Source of the DNA: Rhodospirillum sp.
GTDB lineage: Bacteria > Pseudomonadota > Alphaproteobacteria > Dongiales > Dongiaceae
Length of the DNA stretch: 64,000 nucleotides
Direction: 5' to 3'
NCBI GenBank assembly: GCA_013822765.1
Contig: PNKY01000006.1
Coordinates: 124,001 to 188,000, forward strand
Shown here: one piece after another, positions 22,684 to 32,388 of the stretch
Layout: each line of letters starts with the position of its first letter
Position numbering within the stretch: position 1 is the first letter of the stretch
Position numbers and translations under genes: made by a program
Notes under the pieces: generated by a model
What the model was told of the DNA's origin: nothing
Seen by the model: only the letters and a program-made list of their open reading frames with translations
Database searches by the model: none

Positions 22684-24141
22684 TCACGTGCCCTCCGCCT
22701 GCACCGCGCGCCAGGCGCCGATGATCGCGGCAACTGAGCGGTCCGCATCCGCCTCGCTGGTGGCCCAGGAAGTGACGGAGAGGCGCATGATCCACAGCCC
22801 CTTCCACTGCGCGCCGGCGGCGAAGCAAGTGCCGTCGGCCTGGATGCGCGCGATCACCTTGCTGGTCAGGATATCGTCGGCAGGATCGTCGCCGCCGAAG
22901 CGCACCACGACCTGGTTCAGCTCCACCTCGTTCAGCACACGGATGCCGGCTTCCTGGCGCAGCGCCTGCGCCATGCGGCGCGCGATGCCGCAGTGGTGCG
23001 CGACCAGCTGCGCGACGCCGCGGCGGCCGAGCGCGCGGATCATCGCCCAGGCGGCGAAGCCGCGGGCGCGGCGCGACAGTTCCGGTACGTAGTGCGACGG
23101 GTTGCGCTCGCCGGCGGCGACCGCCGGCAGATAGCTGGCGGTGATCGCCATCGAACGGCGGTGCGCCTCCGCGTTGCGCACGATCGCGAAGCCGCAGTCG
23201 TACGGCAGCTGCAGCCATTTGTGGCCGTCGGTGGCCCAGGAATCGGCGGTCTCGATGCCGGTGGCGAGCAGCGCGGTCGACGGGCACGCGCGCGCCCACA
23301 GGCCGAACGCGCCGTCGACATGCACCCAGGCATTGCCGCGATGCGCGATCTTCGCGATGCGCAGGATCGGATCGAAAGCGCCGGTGTTGATGTGGCCGGC
23401 CTGCGCGATCACGATCGTCGGCTGATCGCCCTGGCTCATGGCGGATTCGAATTCGTCGATGCGCATGCGGCCCATGGCATCGGTCGGGATGCGGATCACG
23501 CGCTCGTAGCCGAGGCCGAGGAACTGCAGGGCCGAGAACACCGAGGCATGCGCCTCCTCGCCGATGATGACGCGGATCGTTGGCGCGCCGAACAGGCCGT
23601 TGGCGTCCACGTCCCAGCCGACGCGGCGCAGCAGCTCGCCGCGCGCGGCGGCGAGGCAAGTGAAGTTGGCGACCGTGGCGCCGGTGACGAAGCCGACCGA
23701 CGCATCGCGCGGCAGATCGAGCAGATCGAGCAGCCAGTTGGCGGCCGCTTCCTCACAGGCCGCGGCGGCCGGCGTCACGGTATGGCCGCCGCAATTCTGT
23801 CCCCAGGCGCTGGTCAGCCAATCGGCCGCGATGCCGATGGGGTGCGAAGCGCCCATGACCCATCCGAAGAAGCGCGGGCCGGTCATGGCAGCGAGGCCCG
23901 GCTCCGCCAGCGCCGCCAGTTCCTCGATCACGAACCGGCCGTCGCTGCCCTCTTCCGGCAGCGGCGCGATGAACGACTCGCGCATCTCGGCAAAGCTCCT
24001 GGCGGGCTTTTGCGGGCGGCTGTCCAGGGCGCGGCGGAAGCTCATCGCGCGCTCCGCGGCCTGGCGCAGCATCGCGTCATGCTCGGACTTCCAGCCAGCC
24101 GTGCCGGTCTTAAGCTCTCTCGGTCGGGAGAGGTCGTTCAT
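22684..24141 (-). CDS. PLP-dependent decarboxylase, aromatic-L-amino-acid decarboxylase family (copy 2)
   Basis: 485 residues of fold type I group II. FVTGATVANFTCLAAAR is the phosphate-binding segment, HVDGAFGLWARA holds the cofactor aspartate, and the PLP lysine is in ATDGHKWLQLPYD (about Lys308). It should decarboxylate an aromatic or related amino acid. AAGGAGCG lies seven bases before the ATG. It is divergent from the SARP regulator, with a 280-base gap carrying heptamer direct repeats and candidate -10 boxes in both directions. This suggests the regulator controls it. Confidence 0.9.
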   Translation of the reverse strand: MNDLSRPRELKTGTAGWKSEHDAMLRQAAERAMSFRRALDSRPQKPARSFAEMRESFIAPLPEEGSDGRFVIEELAALAEPGLAAMTGPRFFGWVMGASHPIGIAADWLTSAWGQNCGGHTVTPAAAACEEAAANWLLDLLDLPRDASVGFVTGATVANFTCLAAARGELLRRVGWDVDANGLFGAPTIRVIIGEEAHASVFSALQFLGLGYERVIRIPTDAMGRMRIDEFESAMSQGDQPTIVIAQAGHINTGAFDPILRIAKIAHRGNAWVHVDGAFGLWARACPSTALLATGIETADSWATDGHKWLQLPYDCGFAIVRNAEAHRRSMAITASYLPAVAAGERNPSHYVPELSRRARGFAAWAMIRALGRRGVAQLVAHHCGIARRMAQALRQEAGIRVLNEVELNQVVVRFGGDDPADDILTSKVIARIQADGTCFAAGAQWKGLWIMRLSVTSWATSEADADRSVAAIIGAWRAVQAEGT

Positions 24142-24276
24142 CGGTCGCTCCTTCAGGTCGGGCGCGGAATGTCCGGCCCCGTTGCATGCATCAATAGAGG
24201 GCCGCCGTCAGAAGGAGCGCCGGAGCGCATCAAAGGGCGATCAAATCAGGTCAGAAAGGCAGCCTGATAGGCGCGG

Positions 24277-24322
24277 TATGTAAGAATTGCTGCCACATTA
24301 ATGCCACACCACATGGCATATA
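24277..24322. promoter_or_regulatory. SARP-type heptamer direct repeats with -10 boxes on both sides
   Basis: TGCCACA occurs at 24291-24297 and 24302-24308, start to start 11 bases (one helical turn). On the plus strand eight bases separate the second copy from CATATA (24317-24322). On the minus strand eight bases separate the other copy (TGTGGCA) from TACATA (24282-24277). Known: SARP activators bind heptamer direct repeats at 11-base phasing, about 8 bases from the -10. The site lies between the SARP gene and the decarboxylase gene. Confidence 0.5.
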
Positions 24323-24349
24323 TGTGATGGATGTCCCACATTTGATGTG
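24310..24349. promoter_or_regulatory. Two CACAT/ATGTG inverted repeats
   Basis: CACAT-GGCATAT-ATGTG (24310-24326) and CACAT-TTG-ATGTG (24337-24349) lie side by side just downstream of the heptamers. The first overlaps the proposed plus-strand -10. Such paired palindromes suggest a dimeric repressor site. The binder is unknown. Confidence 0.4.
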
Positions 24350-24421
24350 TGAGTCAAAACTTTTCTAGGATTCGGGCGCGAACAGGAGTATGAGGGCGCC
24401 CGAGCTGATGTGGAGAGGCTC

Positions 24422-26461
24422 ATGGCTGCGTTAGTCCAGTTGACATTGCTGGGGGGCTTTGGCGTCCGGCGGACCAACAGGGGGGACGTGCGGCTCCCCA
24501 CGCGCAAGGCGGAAGCCCTGCTCGCCTATCTCGCCTGCCATCCCGGAGAGAAACAACCGCGTGACCGGCTGACAGCCCTGCTGTGGGGCGACCGAGGCGA
24601 CAAGCAGGCGCGGCACAGCCTCAGCCAGACGCTGCTGTCCCTGCGCCAGGAGTTGGGCGAGGCGAACTCCCTGCTGCTGATCGAACGCGAGACCGTGGCG
24701 CTGCGCGCCGATGCCGTCGAATGCGACGTGCTCGAGTTCCGCCGCTCGGCGGCGGTGGCGGGCGAACTGCGCGCGGCGCTCGACCTCTATCGCGGTCCGT
24801 TCCTGGATGGCTTCAGCCTGCGGGAGCCCGGTTTCGAGGACTGGCTGATCGAAGAGCGCAACCGGCTGCAGGGAATGGCGTTCAGCGCGTTCCTGGCGCT
24901 GGCCGATGCGCAGACGGCGGCGGGCGACTGGAATGCCGCCATGTCGACGCTCAACAGCGCGATCCGGTTCGATCCCCTGGCGGAAGAGGCTTATCGCCGC
25001 CTGATGACGCTGCAGATCGAGCAGGGGCTGTGCAACGACGCCATCCGGAATTATCGCGCCTTGGCCGACGCCTTGCGGCGGGAGCTGAAGACCCAGCCAG
25101 ATCCATCGACCACCGCGATCTATCAACGGGCGACCGCGCGGCCGCAGCAGAGTATTCAACCGCAGGGGCTGTCCGAACCCGGCGGCGAGATCGACATTGT
25201 TGCCGCCGAGCGCGCCGAGCCCGGCCAGCGCGAGACGACCGGGCCGCGCCGTGCGTCGATCGCCATCATGCCGTTCGTCGATCTCGAAGCGGGACGGGAG
25301 GGCAAGCTGCCGCTCGCCCGCGGCCTCAGCCACGATTTGATCACGCGGCTTGCCAAGCTGCGCAGCGTGTTCGTGATCGCGCAGGGCACCGTCTTCGCGC
25401 TGGCCGAGAAAGGCGTCAGCGCCGAAGAGGCCGGCCGGATGCTCAACGTGGACTATGTCGCGTCCGGAACCCTGCGGAACCGCGACGGGCATGTGAGCGT
25501 GTCCGTCGAGCTGGTCGAGACGCGGTGTGCGCGCATCATCTGGGCAGACACCATCGAGCGCAAGCTGAGCGACTCGCTCTCGATCGAAGACGCGGTCGCC
25601 AGCGAGATCGTGAGTTCGATCGCGTCGGAAATCGAGCTGACCGAACGCAACCGCGCCATCCTCAAGCCGCCGGGATCGCTGGATGCGTGGGAAGCCCTGC
25701 ATTGCGGCTTCTGGCACATGTACCGCTTCAACGAGGCGGACAACGAGCGGGCCAAGCGTTTCTTCAAGCTGGCGGTTCGACTCGATCCAACGATGGCGCG
25801 GGCCTATGCCGGCCTATCCTTCACGCATTTCCAGAACGCCTTCCTGCTGCGCCTCGGCGAGCGGCAGCAGGAGATCACGCGCGCCTACGAGATGGCCTCG
25901 GAGGCGCTGAGCGCCGACGATCGCGATCCGGCGGCGCACTGGGCCATGGGCCGCGCGCTCTGGCTGCGCGGCGATCACGAGCGCTCGCTGAGCGAGCTGG
26001 GCGATGCCGTCGATCTCAGCCCGAACTTCGCGCTCGCGCACTACACGCTGTCGTTCGTGCATTGCCAGTCGGGCGACGCGGCGGCTGCGATCCGCTACGC
26101 GGACCGCTCGCACGATCTCAGCCCGTACGATCCGATGACCTTCGCCATGCTCGGCGCCAAGGCGATTGCGCATGCGCGGCTTGGGCACTATGCCGAGGCT
26201 GCGGACATGGGGATCAAGGCGACCCTGCGACCCAATGCGCATACCCACATCCTGGCGATCGCGGCGCAATGCCTGGCGCTGGCGGACCGTGGCGACGAGG
26301 CGCGTGCCTTCTCTGCGCGCATCCAGCAGGGGCGGCCGGAGTATTCGATGGAGGACTTCCTCAGCTCCTTCCACTTCCCGGCCAAGGACGCGGCGACCTT
26401 CCAGAGTGCCGCGAAGAGCGCCGGGATCTTCCAGTACCGGAAGCTGCTGCGCTCGGCCTAG
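24422..26461 (+). CDS. SARP/BTAD-type regulator with TolB-like and TPR regions
   Basis: 679 residues. Residues 1-95 form the OmpR-like winged helix of SARPs (LTLLGGFGVRR, PTRKAEALLAYLACHPG, RHSLSQTLLSLRQEL). Residues about 95-240 are the bacterial transcriptional activation (BTAD) domain (CDVLEFRRS, LYRGPFLDGF, EEAYRRLMTLQIEQG). A TolB-like segment follows (IAIMPFVDL, VDYVASGTLR), then several TPR-like helices to the end. A cytosolic DNA-binding activator in which the TPRs probably sense a partner or ligand. The ATG at 24422 has GGAGAGG upstream; a GTG at 24410 is possible. Divergent from the decarboxylase, its likely target. Confidence 0.88.
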   Translation: MAALVQLTLLGGFGVRRTNRGDVRLPTRKAEALLAYLACHPGEKQPRDRLTALLWGDRGDKQARHSLSQTLLSLRQELGEANSLLLIERETVALRADAVECDVLEFRRSAAVAGELRAALDLYRGPFLDGFSLREPGFEDWLIEERNRLQGMAFSAFLALADAQTAAGDWNAAMSTLNSAIRFDPLAEEAYRRLMTLQIEQGLCNDAIRNYRALADALRRELKTQPDPSTTAIYQRATARPQQSIQPQGLSEPGGEIDIVAAERAEPGQRETTGPRRASIAIMPFVDLEAGREGKLPLARGLSHDLITRLAKLRSVFVIAQGTVFALAEKGVSAEEAGRMLNVDYVASGTLRNRDGHVSVSVELVETRCARIIWADTIERKLSDSLSIEDAVASEIVSSIASEIELTERNRAILKPPGSLDAWEALHCGFWHMYRFNEADNERAKRFFKLAVRLDPTMARAYAGLSFTHFQNAFLLRLGERQQEITRAYEMASEALSADDRDPAAHWAMGRALWLRGDHERSLSELGDAVDLSPNFALAHYTLSFVHCQSGDAAAAIRYADRSHDLSPYDPMTFAMLGAKAIAHARLGHYAEAADMGIKATLRPNAHTHILAIAAQCLALADRGDEARAFSARIQQGRPEYSMEDFLSSFHFPAKDAATFQSAAKSAGIFQYRKLLRSA

Positions 26462-26480
26462 CGAGCGCAGCGCCGACGAC

Positions 26481-27275
26481 TCATTCCCCGACCACGCCGG
26501 CGACGTTCTGGTCGTAGTCGACCAGCGCGCCGGTCATGACCCCGGAATGCGGGCTCAGCATGTAGGCGGCGAGAATCGCCAGCTGGTCCGGCTTCACCAG
26601 CTGGCCCATCGGCATGCTGGCCTCCGCCTTCTGCAGCCAGTCGTCAGGCGCGCCGTGGAATTTCTTCTGGATCTCGGCCTCGGCGGGTGTGTCCATCCAG
26701 CCCGGCAGGATGGCGTTGCAGCGGATGCGCTTGGTCCGATAGGACGATGCGACATTCTTGGTCATGGTCGCCAGCGCGCCCTTCGAGGACGAATAGGGAT
26801 TGAGGAACGACTGGCCGGCATGGGCGGACATCGACAGGATGTTGAGGATCGAGCCCGGCGCATTGGCCTCCAGCAGGCGCTTGACCACGCCTTGCATCAA
26901 GAAGAACGGGCCGCGCACGTTGGTGGCGAAGATCTGGTCGAACAGTTCCGGCGTGGTCTCGATGAGCGAGCCGCGCGCCGAGGTGGCGGCGGCGTTGACC
27001 AGGCCGTTGACGATTCCGAAGCGGTCGAGGGCGGTCGCCACGATGCGGCCGCAATCCCCGACCTTGCTGACGTCAGCCTGCACGAACAGGGCATCGACGC
27101 CCAGCGCCTTCAGCTGATCGACCGCCTTCGCGCCCTTCTCCGGCGTGCGGCCGACGAGCAGGATGGACTTGCAGCCTTCGGCCGCAAGCTGGCGCGCGAT
27201 CGCAAGGCCGATGCCCTGCGCGCCGCCGGTGATGATGGCCTTGGTGTCCTTGTTGCGTGTGTTCGGATCGAGCAT
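26481..27275 (-). CDS. SDR family oxidoreductase (transporter-linked)
   Basis: 264 residues. Rossmann NAD(P) motif AIITGGAQGIGLAIA, structural NAA in GLVNAAATS, catalytic Ser and YSSSK (LNILSMSAHAGQSFLNPYSSSK). Classical SDRs oxidise sugars, polyols or cyclitols. The ATG at 27275 has GCAGGGA upstream; an ATG five codons earlier is less likely. It is the last gene after the ABC permease (39-base gap), suggesting it oxidises the imported compound. Confidence 0.9.
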   Translation of the reverse strand: MLDPNTRNKDTKAIITGGAQGIGLAIARQLAAEGCKSILLVGRTPEKGAKAVDQLKALGVDALFVQADVSKVGDCGRIVATALDRFGIVNGLVNAAATSARGSLIETTPELFDQIFATNVRGPFFLMQGVVKRLLEANAPGSILNILSMSAHAGQSFLNPYSSSKGALATMTKNVASSYRTKRIRCNAILPGWMDTPAEAEIQKKFHGAPDDWLQKAEASMPMGQLVKPDQLAILAAYMLSPHSGVMTGALVDYDQNVAGVVGE

Positions 27276-27314
27276 GGTGTCCCTGCGCAAAATTGATGTG
27301 TCCGTGAAGCCGGG

Positions 27315-28370
27315 TTACGCTTTTCGACGTTTTCGCTGTCGGTGCTGGTCGATGATCACAGCGGCCACGATGATCACGCCCTTCACGATTTCCTGGTAGT
27401 ACGCATCGATCCTGAGGAACGTGAAGCCGGACGTCATGACGCCGAGGATGATAGTGCCGATTACGGTGCCGGTGATGCGCCCTACGCCGCCGGCGAGCGA
27501 GGTGCCGCCGATGACCGCGGCGGCGATCGCGTCGAGCTCGTAGGCGACGCCCATGCCCGCCTGGCCCGAAATGGCGCGCGCCGACAGCACAACGCCGGCA
27601 AGGCCGGATAGCAGGCCCGCGATCGCATAGACCTTGATCAGGTGTCGGCCGACATTGATGCCGGAGACACGGGCAGCCTGCACATTGGCGCCGATCGCGT
27701 AGGTGAACTTGCCATAGCGCGTGTAGCGCAAGGCGATATGGAAAATCATCGCCACGACCAGGAAGATGATCACCGGTACCGGCACCGATATGCCCGCGAC
27801 GTCAAGGTTGGCGCCGATTGCGGCGTAGTCGTCCGACAGCATGCTGACCGGCTGGCCGCGGGTGTACCATTTCGCGACACCGCGCGCCGCCACCATCATG
27901 CCCAGTGTCGCGATGAAGGGCGGTATGCCGGTGAAGGCGATCAAGCTGCCGTTGATGAGCCCGGCGATCAGGCCGACCAGCAATCCGGCCGCGACCGGAA
28001 CGAGCACGGGCATGTCGGTGAGCGACGGATAGACGGCCCGCGCGAAGTCGGAGGTCTGCGCCAGGGAGGCCGCCATCATGGCGGTCACGCCGACCACCGA
28101 ACCGGACGAGAGATCGACGCCGCCGGTGATGATGACCTGGGTCACGCCGACCGCGATGATGCCGATGACCGCAACCTGGAGAATCATCACGGTCAGGCGC
28201 TGCTGGTTCATCAGGAAGCTCTGACCGACGAAGATCCAGCCCAGCAGCTCGAAAAACAGCGCGATGCCGATCAGAACCAGGAAGATGTTCGCTTCCGGCG
28301 GCAACTTGCGCTTCTGCTGCATCTCGCCACCCGGTCGGGCCGTTGTCTTGGCCGCTTGATCCGTCGACAT
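27315..28370 (-). CDS. Sugar/cyclitol ABC transporter permease (RbsC type)
   Basis: 351 residues, a branched-type ribose/xylose/inositol permease with about eight to ten helices. Family motifs are VTQVIITGGVDLSSGSVVG, FTGIPPFIATLGMMVAARG, YAIGANVQAARVSGI and AVIGGTSLAGGVGRITGT. The inner-membrane half of a CUT2-type importer. GGGAG lies before the ATG. It is third in the order binding protein, ATPase, permease, SDR. Confidence 0.94.
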   Translation of the reverse strand: MSTDQAAKTTARPGGEMQQKRKLPPEANIFLVLIGIALFFELLGWIFVGQSFLMNQQRLTVMILQVAVIGIIAVGVTQVIITGGVDLSSGSVVGVTAMMAASLAQTSDFARAVYPSLTDMPVLVPVAAGLLVGLIAGLINGSLIAFTGIPPFIATLGMMVAARGVAKWYTRGQPVSMLSDDYAAIGANLDVAGISVPVPVIIFLVVAMIFHIALRYTRYGKFTYAIGANVQAARVSGINVGRHLIKVYAIAGLLSGLAGVVLSARAISGQAGMGVAYELDAIAAAVIGGTSLAGGVGRITGTVIGTIILGVMTSGFTFLRIDAYYQEIVKGVIIVAAVIIDQHRQRKRRKA

Positions 28371-28413
28371 GGTCTTGCTCCCAGTCTTTCCGGCTTTGCC
28401 GTTTCTTTGGCGT

Positions 28414-29952
28414 CTAGTGTGACGCGAGTTCCATGATCTTGACTTGGTCCGCTTCCGCGCGGTCGAGGAAGCCTGTCACGCGCCCCTCATGCATCACCAT
28501 GATGCGGTCGCTCATGCCGAGCACCTCCGGCATTTCCGACGAGATCATGATGACGGCGACCCCATCGCCGGCCAGGCGCGTGATCAGCTTGTGGATCTCC
28601 GCCTTGGCGCCGACATCGATGCCGCGCGTCGGCTCATCGAGGATGAGGATCTTGGGCTTGGTCAGCAGCCAGCGCCCGATCAGGACCTTCTGCTGGTTGC
28701 CGCCGGACAGGTTTTCGACCCGTTCGTGCATGTCGGGCGTCTTCACCCGCAACGCATCCTTCATCACGTTGCAATCGCGCATCACGTCGCCCTCCGCCAC
28801 GAACCCAGCCTTCACGTAGCCGCGGTTGATGATGGCGATCTGCATGTTCTCCAGGACGTCCAGCATCAGAAAGCAACCGGTTTCCTTGCGGTCCTCGGTC
28901 AGGAAGGCCATGCCGTGGCGCATCGCGGTGCTGGGCCGATCGATCGCGACCTTCTGGCCGTTGATCCAGATCTCACCCGAGGTCGCCGGCGTCACGCCAA
29001 AAATGGTCTCCGCGACGTTGCTGCGGCCGGATCCGACCAGGCCCGCGACCCCCAGGATCTCGCCCGACCGCACCTCGAACGACACGTCGTGGAACACGCC
29101 CTTGAGGGTAAGATTCCTGACCGCCATGCGGACATCGCCGATCGGCACCACCTCTTTCGGAAACATCTGGGTGATCTCGCGCCCGACCATCATGCGGATG
29201 ATGTCGTCGCGCGTCACGTCGCGCGCCGGATGCGTGCCGATGTAACGGCCGTCGCGGAACACCGAGAACTCGTCCGCGATCTCGAACAGCTCGTTCATCT
29301 TGTGGGTGATGTAGACGATGCCTTTGCCCTGTGCCCGCAGGTCGCGGATGATCTCGAACAGATGCGAGACTTCCCGCTCGGTGAGGGCCGAGGTCGGCTC
29401 GTCCATGATGAGGACATCAGATTCGTAGGAGACCGCCTTAGCGATTTCCACCATCTGGCGGTTTGCAACCGACAGGTCGCGCACCTCGATCTCGGGGTCG
29501 ATCTTGATGTTGAGCTTCTCGAACAGGTCCGCGGTCTTTCGGCGCAGCGCGGCATGATCGACGAACCCCAGCGCGTTCTTGGGCTCGCGCCGGATCCAGA
29601 TGTTCTCCGCCACGGTCATGAAGGGCATCAGGTTCAGTTCCTGATGGATCATGGCAATACCGTTCTCCAGCGCATCCAGCGGCGAAGTCAGCCGGATATC
29701 CTTGCCGCGCAATTGGAACGAGCCCGAATCCGGATGATAGATGCCGGCAATGATCTTCATGAGCGTGGATTTTCCGGCGCCGTTCTCGCCCATCAAGGCG
29801 TGCACCGTGCCGGGCCTAAGCCGGAACGAGACATTGTCCAGCGCGACGACGCCCGGAAATTCCTTGCGGACGCCCTCGACCTGCAGAAGGTATTCAGGAG
29901 TGGCCGCCGCGGCGCCGTTCTGGACCGCAGGCGCGGATGCTGCGCTGCTCAT
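28414..29952 (-). CDS. Sugar/cyclitol ABC transporter, double ATP-binding protein (RbsA/MglA type)
   Basis: 512 residues with two ABC domains. The first has Walker [10 protein letters not shown], signature [14 protein letters not shown] (degenerate, as usual for CUT2) and Walker [12 protein letters not shown]. The second has a degenerate Walker A ([14 protein letters not shown]), signature [13 protein letters not shown] and Walker [13 protein letters not shown]. It powers the importer with the permease downstream. The ATG at 29952 ([10 protein letters not shown]) has AAGGGG upstream; the frame is open 14 codons further without a better site. Confidence 0.94.
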   Translation of the reverse strand: MSSAASAPAVQNGAAAATPEYLLQVEGVRKEFPGVVALDNVSFRLRPGTVHALMGENGAGKSTLMKIIAGIYHPDSGSFQLRGKDIRLTSPLDALENGIAMIHQELNLMPFMTVAENIWIRREPKNALGFVDHAALRRKTADLFEKLNIKIDPEIEVRDLSVANRQMVEIAKAVSYESDVLIMDEPTSALTEREVSHLFEIIRDLRAQGKGIVYITHKMNELFEIADEFSVFRDGRYIGTHPARDVTRDDIIRMMVGREITQMFPKEVVPIGDVRMAVRNLTLKGVFHDVSFEVRSGEILGVAGLVGSGRSNVAETIFGVTPATSGEIWINGQKVAIDRPSTAMRHGMAFLTEDRKETGCFLMLDVLENMQIAIINRGYVKAGFVAEGDVMRDCNVMKDALRVKTPDMHERVENLSGGNQQKVLIGRWLLTKPKILILDEPTRGIDVGAKAEIHKLITRLAGDGVAVIMISSEMPEVLGMSDRIMVMHEGRVTGFLDRAEADQVKIMELASH

Positions 29953-30026
29953 GTCGCGCCCCTTGCTCGATGCGAAAGCCGTCGCGGGACGCACCGCATG
30001 GCGCGCCCCGCGAGCTTCAAGCCGGA

Positions 30027-30953
30027 TCAGTTCTTGGAGAGATACTGTTCCATATTTGCCGGGGTGACCAGTTCGAACGGAACCCAGACCATCGATTCCA
30101 CGCTCTCGCCCTTGGCCAGCTTCAGCGCGGTGTCGACCGCACCGGAGCCCTGCGCCGCCGCGTTCTGGAACACCGTGACATCGAGGTCGCCGGCCTTCAT
30201 GGCGGCCAGCGCGTCCTGCGTCGCATCGACACCGGCGACGATGACCTTGTTCATGTCAACGCCGGCCGCCTTCAGCGCCTGGATGGCGCCGATCGCCATC
30301 TCGTCGTTGTTCGACACCACCGCGTCGAACTGCACGCCTGAGCTGATCCAGTTGGTCATCAGGTCGGTGCCCTGGGTGCGGTCCCAGTTGCCGGTCTGCT
30401 CTTCCACGATCTTGATGCCCGCGCACTCGGGCTTGGCGATCACGTCGTGGATGTCCTGGGTGCGCTGGCGCGCGGCCTGGTTGGACAGCTCGCCCATCAG
30501 CACCAGGATGTTGCCCTTGCCGCCCATGATCTTGCAAACTTCCTGCATTTCCAGCGTGCCGGAATCGACTTCGTTCGAGCCGACGAACGAGACCTTGGCC
30601 GGCAGCGGATTGTCGGAAGGCATGCGGTTGACATAGACCAGCGGCACGCCGGCCGCGACCGCGAGCTTGGTCATCGCCGGGGTCGCATCGGTGTCGACCG
30701 GATTCACGATGATCGCGTCAACGCCCTGGGCGATGAAATTCTGAATCTGACTGAGCTGCTTCGAGACGTCGTTCTGCGCGTCCTCGACCTGCAAGTTCAC
30801 GCCATCCTTGCCCGTCGCATAGTCCTGCATGCCGTTGCGCAGCACGGTCAGGAAATTGTCGTCGAACTTCGCCATCGACACGCCGATATTCTCGGCCAGC
30901 GCCGGGCTCGCCATGAGCACGGTCATGGCCGCTGCGTACAGGATCTTCCTCAT
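30027..30953 (-). CDS. Periplasmic sugar/inositol-binding protein, MocB (rhizopine-binding)-like
   Basis: 308 residues. Signal peptide [20 protein letters not shown], then a type 1 periplasmic-binding fold: [70 protein letters not shown]. The mature N-terminus and the NPVDTDAT segment match what is annotated in rhizobia as rhizopine-binding protein MocB and inositol-binding relatives. The ATG at 30953 has GGAGGAGAG eight bases upstream. First gene of the operon. Ribose or galactose binding cannot be excluded by eye. Confidence 0.85.
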   Translation of the reverse strand: MRKILYAAAMTVLMASPALAENIGVSMAKFDDNFLTVLRNGMQDYATGKDGVNLQVEDAQNDVSKQLSQIQNFIAQGVDAIIVNPVDTDATPAMTKLAVAAGVPLVYVNRMPSDNPLPAKVSFVGSNEVDSGTLEMQEVCKIMGGKGNILVLMGELSNQAARQRTQDIHDVIAKPECAGIKIVEEQTGNWDRTQGTDLMTNWISSGVQFDAVVSNNDEMAIGAIQALKAAGVDMNKVIVAGVDATQDALAAMKAGDLDVTVFQNAAAQGSGAVDTALKLAKGESVESMVWVPFELVTPANMEQYLSKN

Positions 30954-31122
30954 TTCCAGTCTCTCCTCCACAGGAGGTGTCCGGTGGCACCCCGTTTTTC
31001 CGGAAGCTCCCCTTCTTCCCGGGGAATCTTGTGAGCGCAGCGCGGGCGTTGCGGGTCCAGAACTCCCGCTTTGGTCGCAGGCTACGCAATTGCTTATGAG
31101 ATTACAAATTCCGTTCTTGACA

Positions 31123-31152
31123 GAAAATAGAATAATTGTTTCATTTTCGCAA
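31123..31152 (-). promoter_or_regulatory. ABC-operon promoter covered by a 26-base palindrome
   Basis: On the minus strand TTGCGA (31152-31147), 17 bases, TATTTT (31129-31124). A near-perfect palindrome at 31123-31148 with outer arms GAAAAT/ATTTTC and AATT at the centre fills the whole spacer and the -10. On the plus strand TTGACA (31117-31122) lies at its edge, so one regulator could control both the transporter and the mocD-like genes. The AT-rich block stands out from its surroundings. Confidence 0.5.
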
Positions 31153-31280
31153 GCGGAAGATTCCCCAGCGGGCGAACGAACGGCCCTTCCTGATCAAAAT
31201 CCATCAGTTGGCATATAGGCGCCGGCGTTTTTTGTTAGATTATAGGCGGTTGAGCCGGGGTTTCTGGGAGAGCGACGATC

Positions 31281-32363
31281 ATGCCGATGCGCGATTACAG
31301 CCTGGTCGGGGCAGAAGCGGAGAAGGCCGTCGCCAAGGGATTGGCAAGCGGCGCGTGGTACCGCACCGACATTCCACGCAAGCAGATGAAGGAGCTGATG
31401 CAGCGCAGCGATGGTCCCGCCCTCCGCGACACCATCCTGTGGTTCGTGCTGTTCGCCGCGTTCGGCTATGGCGGCTACCATTTCTGGGGCTCGTGGGCGT
31501 GCGTGCCGTTCTTCTTCTGCTATGGCGTGCTCTACGGCTCATCGAGCGACAGCCGCTGGCATGAATGCGGCCACGGCACCGCGTTCAAGACGCGCTGGAT
31601 GAACGACATCATCTACAACATCGCGTCCTTCATGATCATGCGCGAGCCGGTGATCTGGCGCTGGAGCCATACGCGGCACCACACCAACACAATTATCGTC
31701 GGCCGCGATCCGGAGATCGTGGCGACGCGACCGCCCAACCTGTTCCAGATCTTCCTGTATTTCTTCGGCGTCACGACCGTGCCGAAGGCGCTGCAGAAGT
31801 TCGCGATCCACGCCACCGGCCGGCTGACCGACGAAGAAAAGACCTTCGTGCCGGAATCCGAATGGAACAAAGTCTACTGGACGGCGCGGCTTTATCTGGT
31901 GCTGCATGCCCTGCCCTTCGCGCTCGCGCTCTATTTCGGCTCGTGGCTGCCGCTGATGTATTTCGGCGTCCTGCCGAGCATGTATGGCGCGTGGATGGGC
32001 GTCTATTTCGGCCTGACGCAGCACGCGGGCCTGGCGGAGGACGTGCTCGACCACCGGCTGAATTCGCGCACGGTCTACATGAACCCGATCTTTCGCTACG
32101 TCTATTGGAACATGAACTATCACGTCGAGCACCACATCTTCCCGATGGTGCCGTATCACGCGCTGCCGAAGCTGCATGCGGTGATGGGACCGGATCTGCC
32201 CAAGCCCTATCCCAACACCATCGCGGCCTATCACGACATCATCGGGGCGCTGCTGCGGCAGCTGAAGGAGCCGACCTGGACCATCAAGCCGGAGCTGCCG
32301 GGCTCGGCGAAACCCTACCAGCCGGCGGCGCAAAGCGGCGCCGTTCCGGCGCCCGCCGAATGA
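31281..32363 (+). CDS. Fatty-acid-desaturase-fold oxygenase, MocD-like
   Basis: 360 residues of the membrane di-iron desaturase/hydroxylase superfamily. Three histidine boxes: HECGH, HTRHH and HVEHH, the last followed by IFPMVPYHALPKLH. Hydrophobic segments lie near residues 48-85 and 195-240. In Rhizobium leguminosarum MocD with MocE removes the O-methyl group of the rhizopine 3-O-methyl-scyllo-inosamine. The same order of oxygenase, Rieske ferredoxin and reductase is found here. Lipid desaturation is the alternative, but the dedicated ferredoxin and reductase genes argue for oxidation of a small molecule. Divergent from the ABC operon. Confidence 0.88.
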   Translation: MPMRDYSLVGAEAEKAVAKGLASGAWYRTDIPRKQMKELMQRSDGPALRDTILWFVLFAAFGYGGYHFWGSWACVPFFFCYGVLYGSSSDSRWHECGHGTAFKTRWMNDIIYNIASFMIMREPVIWRWSHTRHHTNTIIVGRDPEIVATRPPNLFQIFLYFFGVTTVPKALQKFAIHATGRLTDEEKTFVPESEWNKVYWTARLYLVLHALPFALALYFGSWLPLMYFGVLPSMYGAWMGVYFGLTQHAGLAEDVLDHRLNSRTVYMNPIFRYVYWNMNYHVEHHIFPMVPYHALPKLHAVMGPDLPKPYPNTIAAYHDIIGALLRQLKEPTWTIKPELPGSAKPYQPAAQSGAVPAPAE

Positions 32364-32388
32364 CCATCAATCTCTGGGAACAAGCCAT

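Noticed and set aside
28444..30636. 730-codon plus-strand frame across the ABC ATPase and binding protein genes
   Set aside because: It shadows two genes with complete motifs. Its composition is typical of antisense frames in GC-rich DNA.
31281..32363. Simple lipid desaturase call for the di-iron protein
   Set aside because: The histidine boxes allow it, but the directly following Rieske ferredoxin and reductase genes fit the MocD-type oxygenase better. Kept only as the alternative.
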